A stretch of 5,464 nucleotides of DNA, from NCBI GenBank assembly GCA_031278025.1, contig JAITLF010000353.1, positions 1-5,464 on the forward strand, read 5' to 3'. The notes under the pieces were generated by a model. It did not search any database. It saw only the letters and a list, made by a program, of their open reading frames with translations, and was not told the DNA's origin. This document shows positions 1-4,909 of the stretch, one piece after another. How positions within the stretch are numbered: the first letter of the stretch is position 1; each line of letters begins with the position of its first letter. The stretch comes from Treponema sp. GTDB taxonomy: Bacteria > Spirochaetota > Spirochaetia > Treponematales > Breznakiellaceae. Position numbers and translations under genes: made by a program.

Positions 1-202
1 AGAGGGTTTGTCCCCGAAGGGGTCTAATCCCGAAAGGAGGTCTGACCCCGCAGAGGCCTGATCCCGCAGGGGGTCTGACCCCGCAGAGGGTTTGTCCCCG
101 AAGGGGTCTAATCCCGAAAGGGGGTCTGGCCCCGCAGGGGGTCTGACCCCACAGAGGCCTGATCCCGCAGGGAGGTCTGACCCCGAAAGGGGGTTTGGCC
201 CG
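1..202. repeat. Tandem array of about 12 degenerate palindromic units
   Basis: Around twelve head-to-tail units of 14-18 bp fill this stretch and probably continue beyond the left edge. The core is the palindrome GGGGTC-T-GACCCC, perfect at 70-82 and 138-150. It is followed by a CGCAG or CGAA linker. Variants include GGGTTTGTCCCCGAA, GGGGTCTAATCCCGAA and GAGGCCTGATCCCGCAG. There is higher-order structure: positions 1-37 recur exactly at 85-121, and the TCTGACCCC...GAGGCCTGATCCCGCAGG block at 41-70 recurs at 142-171 with one change. Isolated copies of the same palindrome sit at 2624-2636 and 2825-2837. It resembles REP-type palindromes, but no REP-associated transposase is visible here. No function can be assigned. 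Confidence 0.9.
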
Positions 203-299
203 CAGAATGGATAGGCCGGGACCTTGGACCGGCTGTGGGGGCGACTTCCCCCTAAAATACGCCGATATTATTTCCGTAGCTAAAGTAGTATATTTTCTT
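203..299. other. AT-rich gene-free leader stretch, possible weak promoter
   Basis: Between the array and the 300-328 hairpin the sequence turns AT-rich. A 5-bp GGGGG/CCCCC stem lies at 237-252. TATTAT (266-271) and TATATT (289-294) could serve as -10 boxes for the downstream glucosidase, but no convincing -35 box stands at the right distance from either. I regard this as the likeliest region for the glucosidase promoter on composition and position only. Confidence 0.25.
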
Positions 300-328
300 A
301 TTGCATTGAACCTCCGGTTCAATGCAAT
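300..328. repeat. Perfect 13-bp hairpin with 3-nt loop
   Basis: ATTGCATTGAACC (300-312) is the exact reverse complement of GGTTCAATGCAAT (316-328), separated by TCC. No T-run follows on either strand, so it does not read as an intrinsic terminator. The CC-NNN-GG apex is shared with hairpins at 486-502, 2339-2357 and 2383-2401. It lies about 200 bp upstream of the glucosidase start and would be in its leader if transcription begins before 300. Confidence 0.85.
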
Positions 329-361
329 TAAGTACGTTCCTGGGTTGTCCCGGCAGCAGAC

Positions 362-516
362 GCGCAAGGGATAGGAGGGGCGCCGTCAGGCGGCCCCCGC
401 AGGCCCGCGCAAGCGGCGCAGCCGTGCGGCGGCGGGACGAGGAGGCCGGAGCGTCCGGCAGGACGCGGAGCCCCGGATAGCCCGGTCTTGCCGCAGGCAA
501 GATGCGCCCAAATTCC
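362..516 (+). repeat. Structured dispersed repeat, copy A (glucosidase leader)
   Basis: This copy shares three blocks, in the same order, with an inverted copy at 2325-2431. They are GCGCAAGGGATAG (362-374), CGGATAGCCCGGT (474-486) and ATGCGCCCAAATTCC (502-516). Between the last two sits a hairpin, TCTTGCC-GCA-GGCAAGA (486-502). In copy B the hairpin has a different stem sequence that still pairs. The spacer between the first two blocks is about 99 nt here, very GC-rich and full of inverted repeats, against 49 nt in copy B. The 3' end is 4 nt from the Shine-Dalgarno of the glucosidase gene. Flank conservation with compensatory stem change suggests a structured RNA or a palindromic mobile repeat; which one is inference. 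Confidence 0.7.
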
Positions 517-520
517 GCAT

Positions 521-527
521 AGGGAGG
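521..527 (+). promoter_or_regulatory. Ribosome binding site of the GH13 gene
   Basis: AGGGAGG ends 5 nt before the ATG at 533. This fixes the start there rather than at the in-frame TTG at 488, which lies inside the repeat hairpin and would add 15 residues (PQARCAQIPHREVS after the start) unlike the family. Confidence 0.85.
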
Positions 528-532
528 TTAGT

Positions 533-2191
533 ATGGCGGTGTGGTGGAAAGAACGGGTGGTCTACCAGATTTATCCGAGGAGTTTTCAGGATTCCAACGG
601 CGACGGGATTGGGGATATTCCGGGGATCATTTCACGGCTGGACGCGCTCAAGGATTTGGGGGTGGGGATTATCTGGCTGTCGCCGGTGTACCCTTCGCCG
701 GATGCGGATAACGGGTACGACATCAGCGATTACCGGGGCATAGATCCCAAGTTCGGGACTATGGCGGATATGGAGGCCCTGATTGCGGAGGCGGGGAAGC
801 GGGACATCAGGATTATCATGGATTTGGTGATCAACCATACTTCGGACGAGCATGAGTGGTTCCAAAAGAGCCGGGATCCGGCAAGCGAATACCGGGATTA
901 CTATATCTGGCGGCCGCCTAAGCCGGGAGGGGGGCTGCCGAATAACTGGCGGGGGTTCTTTGTGGAGGATACCTGGGAGTTTGACCGGCGGAGCGGAGAG
1001 TATTACCTGCATTTGTTCCACAAGAAGCAGCCGGATTTGAACTACAAGAATCCCAGGGTGATTGAAGAGATAAAGGGCATCCTGCGGTTCTGGCTGGACA
1101 AGGGGGTGGCGGGGTTCCGGTGCGACGTGATCAATGTGTTGTATAAGACGAGTCTTGCGGACGGGAAAAGGGGCGGGATTCTGCCTGGTCTTGAGTGGTA
1201 TAAGTGTCAGGAGGGGAATCACGAGGTTCTGCGGGAACTCAGGCGGGATGCGCTGGATGCCTATGACTGTTTTACCGTGGGGGAATCGGTGATGGTGGAC
1301 CTGGATGAGGCTAAATTGCTGTGCGGGGAGGAGCGGCGCGAACTCGATATGCTGTTCTACTTTGATCATCTGGAGGTGGACCGGCGGGTGGCCAAGTACA
1401 TTCCCAAGCGGTTCAGGGCGGCGAAACTCCTTGAAGTTTTGACCAAGTGGCAGCGGGGGCTTGAGTGGAACGCAGTGTATCTGGAGAACCACGATCAGAG
1501 CCGGATTGTGTCCCATTACGGCGACGACGGGGCATACCGGGAACGGAGCGCGAAACTGCTGGCGGTTCTGGAGCTGACCCTGCGGGGGACGCCCTTTATC
1601 TACCAGGGCCAGGAGATAGGGATGACGAACTTTGACTTTACGGGGTTTGACCAGTTGAACGATGTGGAGTCCCTCAACATGAACGCCCTCCTTAGGCGCT
1701 GGCATATTCCGGCGGCCCTCAGATGGAGGTGGATCAGCGCCGCTTCGCGGGATAACGCCCGTACGCCTATGCAGTGGTCGGCAGGGAAGGGCGCGGGGTT
1801 TACCGCAGGGAAGCCCTGGCTGGGGATCAACGCGAATCATAAGCGGATCAACTACGAAGCCCAGGCGGATGATCCCGGCTCGGTACGGAACTTTTACCGG
1901 AAGCTCATCGCCCTGCGATCTTCAAGCGAAACCCTAAAGTACGCGCCCTTTGCGCCGCGTTACGCCCGGGGTCCGGTGATTGCCTATGACCGGGAAGGGG
2001 AGGACGAAGTTTGGACGGTGATCCTCAATTTTTCGGGGAAACGGAGGGATTTGGCCGGGGCCTTACGGGGGGCCGGCGCGGGGCCGGGCGGCGGCTGCGC
2101 GATAGCGGCGACCAACACCGGCAGGACGGATCTGGCGGGGAAGCTTGAGCCCTGGGAAGCGGTAGTGTTAGTGCGCAAAAAGGCGCCTTGA
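533..2191 (+). CDS. GH13 alpha-glucosidase, oligo-1,6-glucosidase-like
   Basis: Predicted cytoplasmic enzyme of 552 residues, the usual length for oligo-1,6-glucosidases and related GH13 enzymes. It would hydrolyse terminal alpha-glucosidic bonds of isomaltose, panose or dextrin-like oligosaccharides to glucose. No signal peptide is seen: the protein starts MAVWWKERVVYQIYPRSF, as family members do. Visible motifs are a calcium-loop-like DSNGDGIGD (20-28), region I DLVINH (97-102), QPDLN (166-170, the subfamily signature), region II GFRCDVIN with nucleophile Asp198, acid/base Glu251 in FTVGES, region IV ENHD (His320, Asp321) and SRDNARTPMQW (405-415). Val199, just after the nucleophile, is the residue associated with alpha-1,6 preference in this subfamily, where alpha-1,4 enzymes tend to have Ala. 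Trehalose-6-phosphate hydrolase and dextran glucosidase share many of these motifs, so exact substrate is open. No partner sugar gene is in the window. The C-terminal beta domain has a Gly/Ala-rich loop near residues 509-526. Confidence 0.93.
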   Translation: MAVWWKERVVYQIYPRSFQDSNGDGIGDIPGIISRLDALKDLGVGIIWLSPVYPSPDADNGYDISDYRGIDPKFGTMADMEALIAEAGKRDIRIIMDLVINHTSDEHEWFQKSRDPASEYRDYYIWRPPKPGGGLPNNWRGFFVEDTWEFDRRSGEYYLHLFHKKQPDLNYKNPRVIEEIKGILRFWLDKGVAGFRCDVINVLYKTSLADGKRGGILPGLEWYKCQEGNHEVLRELRRDALDAYDCFTVGESVMVDLDEAKLLCGEERRELDMLFYFDHLEVDRRVAKYIPKRFRAAKLLEVLTKWQRGLEWNAVYLENHDQSRIVSHYGDDGAYRERSAKLLAVLELTLRGTPFIYQGQEIGMTNFDFTGFDQLNDVESLNMNALLRRWHIPAALRWRWISAASRDNARTPMQWSAGKGAGFTAGKPWLGINANHKRINYEAQADDPGSVRNFYRKLIALRSSSETLKYAPFAPRYARGPVIAYDREGEDEVWTVILNFSGKRRDLAGALRGAGAGPGGGCAIAATNTGRTDLAGKLEPWEAVVLVRKKAP

Positions 2192-2324
2192 CAGCCGAGG
2201 CCGCAGCCGGTTCTTGCCCCCCGGTTCTCTTAGGAACTGTACATAAAAAAACACAAGGCATTTTATTTTAATTGCTTACGCAATAGATCCTATTATCCCG
2301 ACACGATTAAACATGCGGGTTTTT
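2192..2324. other. Gene-free spacer after the glucosidase
   Basis: I see no gene and no convincing terminator after the glucosidase stop. The only inverted repeat of note is ATTGC-TTAC-GCAAT near 2270, without a T-run on the side of the incoming transcript. The stretch is AT-rich from about 2240 onwards. Confidence 0.5.
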
Positions 2325-2431
2325 GGAATTTGGGCGCATTCCCGCCTCCGGCGGGAACCGGGCTATCCGCTCCAATTCCTCAGCTTTACCTACGGTAAAG
2401 CCTCCGGTATTTCCGCTTCTATCCCTTGCGC
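2325..2431 (-). repeat. Structured dispersed repeat, copy B (inverted)
   Basis: Read on the minus strand, this contains the same ordered blocks as copy A: GCGCAAGGGATAG (2431-2419), CGGATAGCCCGGT (2369-2357) and ATGCGCCCAAATTCC (2339-2325). The hairpin between the last two is TTCCCGCC-GGA-GGCGGGAA (2357-2339, 8 bp). Both arms differ from copy A yet pair perfectly. A second hairpin, GCTTTACC-GTA-GGTAAAGC (2401-2383), lies between the first two blocks, flanked by AAGCGGAAAT and AATTGGAGCGG, so AGCGGA occurs on both sides. From memory, blocks like GGAGCGGATAGCCCGG recur in other bacterial genomes, including Bacteroidetes, but I could not check this. No open reading frame here is credible. Confidence 0.7.
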
Positions 2432-2492
2432 TTCGCTTCGCGTTGCCGTCTCCCCCGGGAAGCAAAGCCGCAATTTCATAGCTGTCGGGATA

Positions 2493-2542
2493 CTATTCCA
2501 AAAACGTGTACGTTAGCGCAAGGTCAATTAGTTTTGGAACAG
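2493..2542. repeat. Imperfect inverted repeat CTATTCCAAAA / TTTTGGAACAG
   Basis: Arms at 2493-2503 and 2532-2542 pair at 10 of 11 positions around a 28-nt interior containing GTGTACGTTAGCGCAAGG. The same interior recurs inside the larger related structure at 2667-2746, where the 5' arm has the matching CTGTTCC. It overlaps the start of the first 151-bp direct repeat. Confidence 0.6.
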
Positions 2543-2661
2543 GCTCAAATATCGTTTTATGCTGTTTTATGACATATAATACGGTATACAGCGGTTTAAT
2601 GCGTTTTTATGTGGTTTCATAGCGGGGTCTGACCCCATGAGCAGCGTCGGATGCCGGTTTT
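2511..2661. repeat. 151-bp direct repeat, copy 1
   Basis: This segment recurs at 2712-2862 with a constant offset of 201 bp and only four differences, all transitions. It contains three TTTTATG motifs, a TATAAT box (2575-2580) without a convincing -35, the palindrome GGGGTCTGACCCC (2624-2636) and the near-palindrome GCGTCGGATGC. No coding capacity is evident. Confidence 0.92.
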
Positions 2662-2666
2662 TCCAG

Positions 2667-2746
2667 GAGCCTGTTCCATCGAACCAGAGGTCCGCACCGT
2701 GTACGTTAGTCCGTTAGCGCAAGGTCAATTAGTTTTGGAACAGGCT
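2667..2746. repeat. 80-bp inverted-repeat element between the direct repeats
   Basis: GAGCCTGTTCCA (2667-2678) pairs with TGGAACAGGCTT (2735-2746) at 11 of 12 positions. The interior holds GTGTACGTTAGTCCGTTAGCGCAAGG in two overlapping pieces, with an 8-bp insertion (GTTAGTCC) relative to the equivalent place at 2505-2520. The end motif GGAGCCTGTT also bounds the element at 4123-4267. Confidence 0.6.
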
Positions 2747-2862
2747 TAAATATCGTTTTATGCTGTTTTATGACATATAATACGGTATACAGCGGTTTAA
2801 TGCGTTTTTATGCGGTTTCATAACGGGGTCTGACCCCATGAGCAGCGTCGGACGCCGGTTTT
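2712..2862. repeat. 151-bp direct repeat, copy 2
   Basis: This is the second copy of the 2511-2661 segment, 147 of 151 positions identical, ending 13 bp before the decarboxylase stop codon. Its GGGGTCTGACCCC palindrome is at 2825-2837, and here GCGTC-G-GACGC is a perfect palindrome. Transcripts leaving the decarboxylase gene run straight into this repeat. The palindrome lacks a following T-run, so I do not call it a terminator. Confidence 0.92.
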
Positions 2863-2875
2863 GCCGCCCGATCCT

Positions 2876-4057
2876 CTACTTTTTCAGCGGCATGATGTAG
2901 GTCTTGATAGGCTCAAATCCGTTGAACCCTATTGACGCATAGCTTGCGGTGTAAGCCCCGGTGGAGAGGAAGTAGAGCCGGTCGCCGATTTTAAGGTCTA
3001 CCGGGAGCCGGTATTTGTACTTTTCGTAGAGGATGTCCTGGCCGTCGCAGGTGGGGCCGGCGATGATCACTTCGGCCTCCTTGCCGCCGGGAACGTCCTT
3101 GCTCGTTACGATGGGGTATTTGATGGATTCGTCTATGGTTTCGGTAAGGCCGTTGAATTTGCCCGCGTCCAGATAGACCCAGCGGTTCAGGGCGGTGTTG
3201 TTTTTCCGGGAGACGAGGATCACCTCGGAGGCCAGGACGCCGCTGTTCCCCACCAGGGAACGGCCCGGTTCCAGGACGATTTTGGGGAGTTCGTCGCCGA
3301 AGTCGTCAACAAGGTAGCGTTTGATTTCCGCCGCGTACTCTTTCAGGTCGTTAGTGGGCTGAATATAGGTTGCGGGGAAACCCCCGCCCATGTTAATCAT
3401 GGAGAGGCGTATGCCTTCGTACTCCTCCAGGCAGGAAAAAAGGTACTTTGTTTTGGCTATGGCATCGTCCCATTGGCCTATGTCCCGCTGCTGGCTGCCT
3501 ACATGGAAAGAGATGCCGAAAGGGATCAGGCCCAGGTCCCGGGCCATGATGAGGAGGTCGTAGGCCATGTCGGGGTGGCAGCCGAATTTGCGGGAAAGGG
3601 GCCAGTCGGCGGTAGTGGAGTTTTCCACCAGGATGCGGACGTAGATCCGGGAACCCGGCGCGGCGGAGGCAATGTTTCTCAGGTCCTCCTTGCTGTCCGT
3701 GGCGAACATCCCGACCCCCCGCTGGTAGAAGTAGGCCACATCCCGGGCCTTTTTGATGGTATTGCCAAAAGAGAGCCGTTCCGCCGGGACGCCCAGGGAG
3801 AGAACCATGTCCAGTTCCGCCCGGGAAGCTATGTCGAAGTTGGAGCCCATTTCGGCAAGCAGGGATACCACTTCCGGGGCCGGATTGGCCTTAACGGCGT
3901 AGTAGATTTCGCTGTACGGGAAAAGCCCCCGCAGGCATCGATAATTCAGCTTTATAGTCTTGAGGTTCACGACAATATAGGGAGTTTCCAGGCCGTTGGA
4001 AAACTCAAGAAACCCCCGCCAGTCCTCATCGGAAATAAATTCATCTCGATTGATCAT
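2876..4057 (-). CDS. Fold-III PLP ornithine/lysine decarboxylase
   Basis: A 393-residue cytoplasmic enzyme of the alanine-racemase-fold decarboxylase family, predicted to make putrescine from ornithine and/or cadaverine from lysine. Length matches small bacterial ornithine/lysine decarboxylases. The N-terminal barrel carries YAVKAN with PLP Lys56, FGNTIKK (97-103), LSRKFGC (154-160), HVGSQ (185-189), GGGFP (224-228) and EPGR (263-266). The C-terminal sheet domain carries GPTCDGQD (334-341), whose Cys337-Asp338 pair completes the active site of the partner subunit in family dimers, then GAYT (367-370) and FNGF (378-381). CD rather than CE argues against diaminopimelate decarboxylase. Substrate preference between Orn and Lys cannot be read safely from sequence. 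GAGG lies 11 nt before the ATG, which is rather far. No other in-frame ATG, GTG or TTG lies in the ten codons just before it. It stands alone, convergent with the glucosidase. A long open frame on the opposite strand is only its shadow. Confidence 0.93.
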   Translation of the reverse strand: MINRDEFISDEDWRGFLEFSNGLETPYIVVNLKTIKLNYRCLRGLFPYSEIYYAVKANPAPEVVSLLAEMGSNFDIASRAELDMVLSLGVPAERLSFGNTIKKARDVAYFYQRGVGMFATDSKEDLRNIASAAPGSRIYVRILVENSTTADWPLSRKFGCHPDMAYDLLIMARDLGLIPFGISFHVGSQQRDIGQWDDAIAKTKYLFSCLEEYEGIRLSMINMGGGFPATYIQPTNDLKEYAAEIKRYLVDDFGDELPKIVLEPGRSLVGNSGVLASEVILVSRKNNTALNRWVYLDAGKFNGLTETIDESIKYPIVTSKDVPGGKEAEVIIAGPTCDGQDILYEKYKYRLPVDLKIGDRLYFLSTGAYTASYASIGFNGFEPIKTYIMPLKK

Positions 4058-4079
4058 GCCCGGCCCCGCCTCGTCTAAA

Positions 4080-4108
4080 ATTATATTGAACGAGAAATAC
4101 TAGCATAT
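4080..4108 (-). promoter_or_regulatory. Putative promoter of the decarboxylase gene
   Basis: On the minus strand a perfect TATAAT (4085-4080) lies 22 bp before the ATG, giving a leader of only about 15 nt. The region 17 bp further upstream (ATATGC, about 4108-4103) is a poor -35 match, so an activator or repressor could matter. The Shine-Dalgarno candidate GAGG is at 4072-4069. Confidence 0.5.
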
Positions 4109-4126
4109 CCGGGATTTGTATGCTAG
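4100..4126. promoter_or_regulatory. Inverted repeat over the -35 region, possible operator
   Basis: CTAGCATA (4100-4107) and TATGCTAG (4119-4126) form a perfect 8-bp inverted repeat with an 11-bp spacer. Its left arm covers the position where the -35 box of the decarboxylase promoter should be. Such dyads often bind dimeric regulators. No regulator gene is in the window, and the right arm touches the start of the MITE-like element, so it may instead belong to that element. Confidence 0.4.
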
Positions 4127-4267
4127 GAGCCTGTTGCACTTGTAGATTTTTTGAATAAACATTCAAAAAATCCCGATTAACGGGATCCTTTCGGAGTTTG
4201 TTTTGAATAAATATTCATAAAATGAATATTTATACCATTTTATGCGCGAAGCGCAACAAACTCCTAG
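4123..4267. repeat. MITE-like element packed with hairpins
   Basis: CTAGGAGCCTGTTGC (4123-4137) and GCAACAAACTCCTAG (4253-4267) are imperfect terminal inverted repeats, 13 of 15. Inside, in order, are GATTTTTTGAAT/ATTCAAAAAATC (4145-4172, 12 bp, loop AAAC), TCCCG/CGGGA (4171-4185), GGAGTTTGTT (4193-4202) pairing with 4255-4264, ATAAATATTCAT/ATGAATATTTAT (4207-4233, 12 bp, loop AAA) and GCGC-GAA-GCGC (4244-4254). It has no coding capacity. Its ends resemble those of the 2667-2746 element, suggesting one family of small non-autonomous repeats. No target duplication could be established. Confidence 0.6.
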
Positions 4268-4293
4268 CAGTTTGTTGTAGCAATTCTTAGTTT

Positions 4294-4433
4294 AACACGA
4301 ACCCCGCGAACAAACACGAACTTTTACCTTGATAACGCTGATTGTACCTGAATTCTCTCTATTGTTCGCGGGAAAAAGAAAGAAAAACGCTGGATTTGCG
4401 CCTCAGTCCGGTTATTCTTTTCCGGTTCGTGTT
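4294..4433. repeat. Nested inverted repeats downstream of the IS110 remnant
   Basis: AACACGAACC (4294-4303) pairs perfectly with GGTTCGTGTT (4424-4433). Inside, CCCGCGAACAA (4303-4313) pairs perfectly with TTGTTCGCGGG (4362-4372). GGTTCG then recurs three times at 9-10 bp spacing (4424-4447). No credible gene lies between the decarboxylase promoter and the IS110 remnant. The region starts about 80 nt beyond the transposase stop, so it may be the non-coding end of that element. Confidence 0.55.
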
Positions 4434-4513
4434 GGTTCGTATGGTTCGAGTGGTCCTATGTTATTTTGTCAAGCAGAAACCGCCAATTCCGCCAACCTTT
4501 TTACTTTATAATA

Positions 4514-4909
4514 TCACAGCTTCTTTTCCATAGCTTCGTTACTCATCCCCCGGTAATACCCTTTCCGTTTCATCAGAAGCCACGCGAGGGTCGCCATCTT
4601 CCGGGCCGCCGCCACCGCGTTCTTCCTCCTGCTCATCCGCTCCGCCAGACTGGTGAATTGGGCGAATAACGGCCCCTTCCCAGTCCGTACCATCGCCCAT
4701 ACCCCTTCCAGTACAACGCCGTGTACCGGGTGGCAAAACTCGTGTCTCGCTATTGTACCGTACCGCTCCGTTTTCCCTGAACAATCCACCCTCGGTGCTA
4801 GCCCTGCGTAATTCGTAATTGGCCACTTGCCCTGGCTTGCTAAACCGGCTCCCGTCCCCGATATATGCCAGTAGCACCGCCGCTATCCCTATCCCGGATA
4901 TGGACATGA
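4514..4909 (-). pseudogene. IS110-family transposase, C-terminal remnant
   Basis: Only the C-terminal transposase domain (IS116/IS110/IS902 type) remains, about 130 of the usual 340-400 residues. The N-terminal DEDD nuclease domain is absent from the window. Read from 4909, the first frame gives SGIGIAAVLLAYIGD, then SRF and QVANY. The continuation AGLAPRVDCSGKTERYG is one frame away. CGTAATT is duplicated in tandem at 4807-4820, and removing one copy joins VANY to AGLAPRVDC exactly. The second frame then runs through LEGVWAMVR, MSRRKNAVAAARKMA and GMSNEAMEKKL to a TGA at 4514-4516. The 5' part is cut off at 4910, where an IS3-family terminal repeat begins, so the missing half may lie beyond the right edge. 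It cannot be functional as it stands. Confidence 0.88.

Noticed and set aside
1..202. CRISPR array
   Set aside because: Units are 14-18 bp, contiguous and all related; there are no unique spacers and no cas genes.
252..500. 82-codon minus-strand frame upstream of the glucosidase
   Set aside because: It spans the hairpin and the structured repeat, is Arg/Pro/Ala-rich as expected from GC-rich DNA, and has no family resemblance.
488..532. Upstream TTG start for the glucosidase
   Set aside because: No Shine-Dalgarno at a suitable distance, it lies in the repeat hairpin, and the protein family begins at the ATG-encoded MAVWWKE.
632..1840. Long 402-codon open frame on the minus strand inside the glucosidase gene
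   Set aside because: It is the antisense shadow of a GH13 gene with all catalytic motifs; its translation is Pro/His/Leu-rich with no recognisable domain.
2536..2677. A 142-bp transposable element bounded by GGAACAGGCTC and GAGCCTGTTCC
   Set aside because: The pairing is perfect, but the end motifs face the opposite way from those at 2667-2746 and 4123-4267. It is better explained as the gap between two neighbouring elements.
2624..2837. GGGGTCTGACCCC as an intrinsic terminator for the decarboxylase
   Set aside because: The stem is short with a minimal loop, and no T-run follows in the direction of the gene's transcript.
3473..4078. 201-codon open frame on the plus strand opposite the decarboxylase
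   Set aside because: It is antisense to a gene with complete fold-III decarboxylase motifs and shows no domain of its own.
4193..4277. Integron attC site, suggested by GTTTGTT/AACAAAC pairs
   Set aside because: The attC core GTTRRRY/RYYYAAC arrangement with paired inner boxes is not present, and no cassette or integrase is seen.
4457..4478. TTGACA on the minus strand (from about 4471) as a promoter
   Set aside because: No acceptable -10 box lies 16-18 bp downstream, and no gene follows on that strand before the decarboxylase's own promoter.
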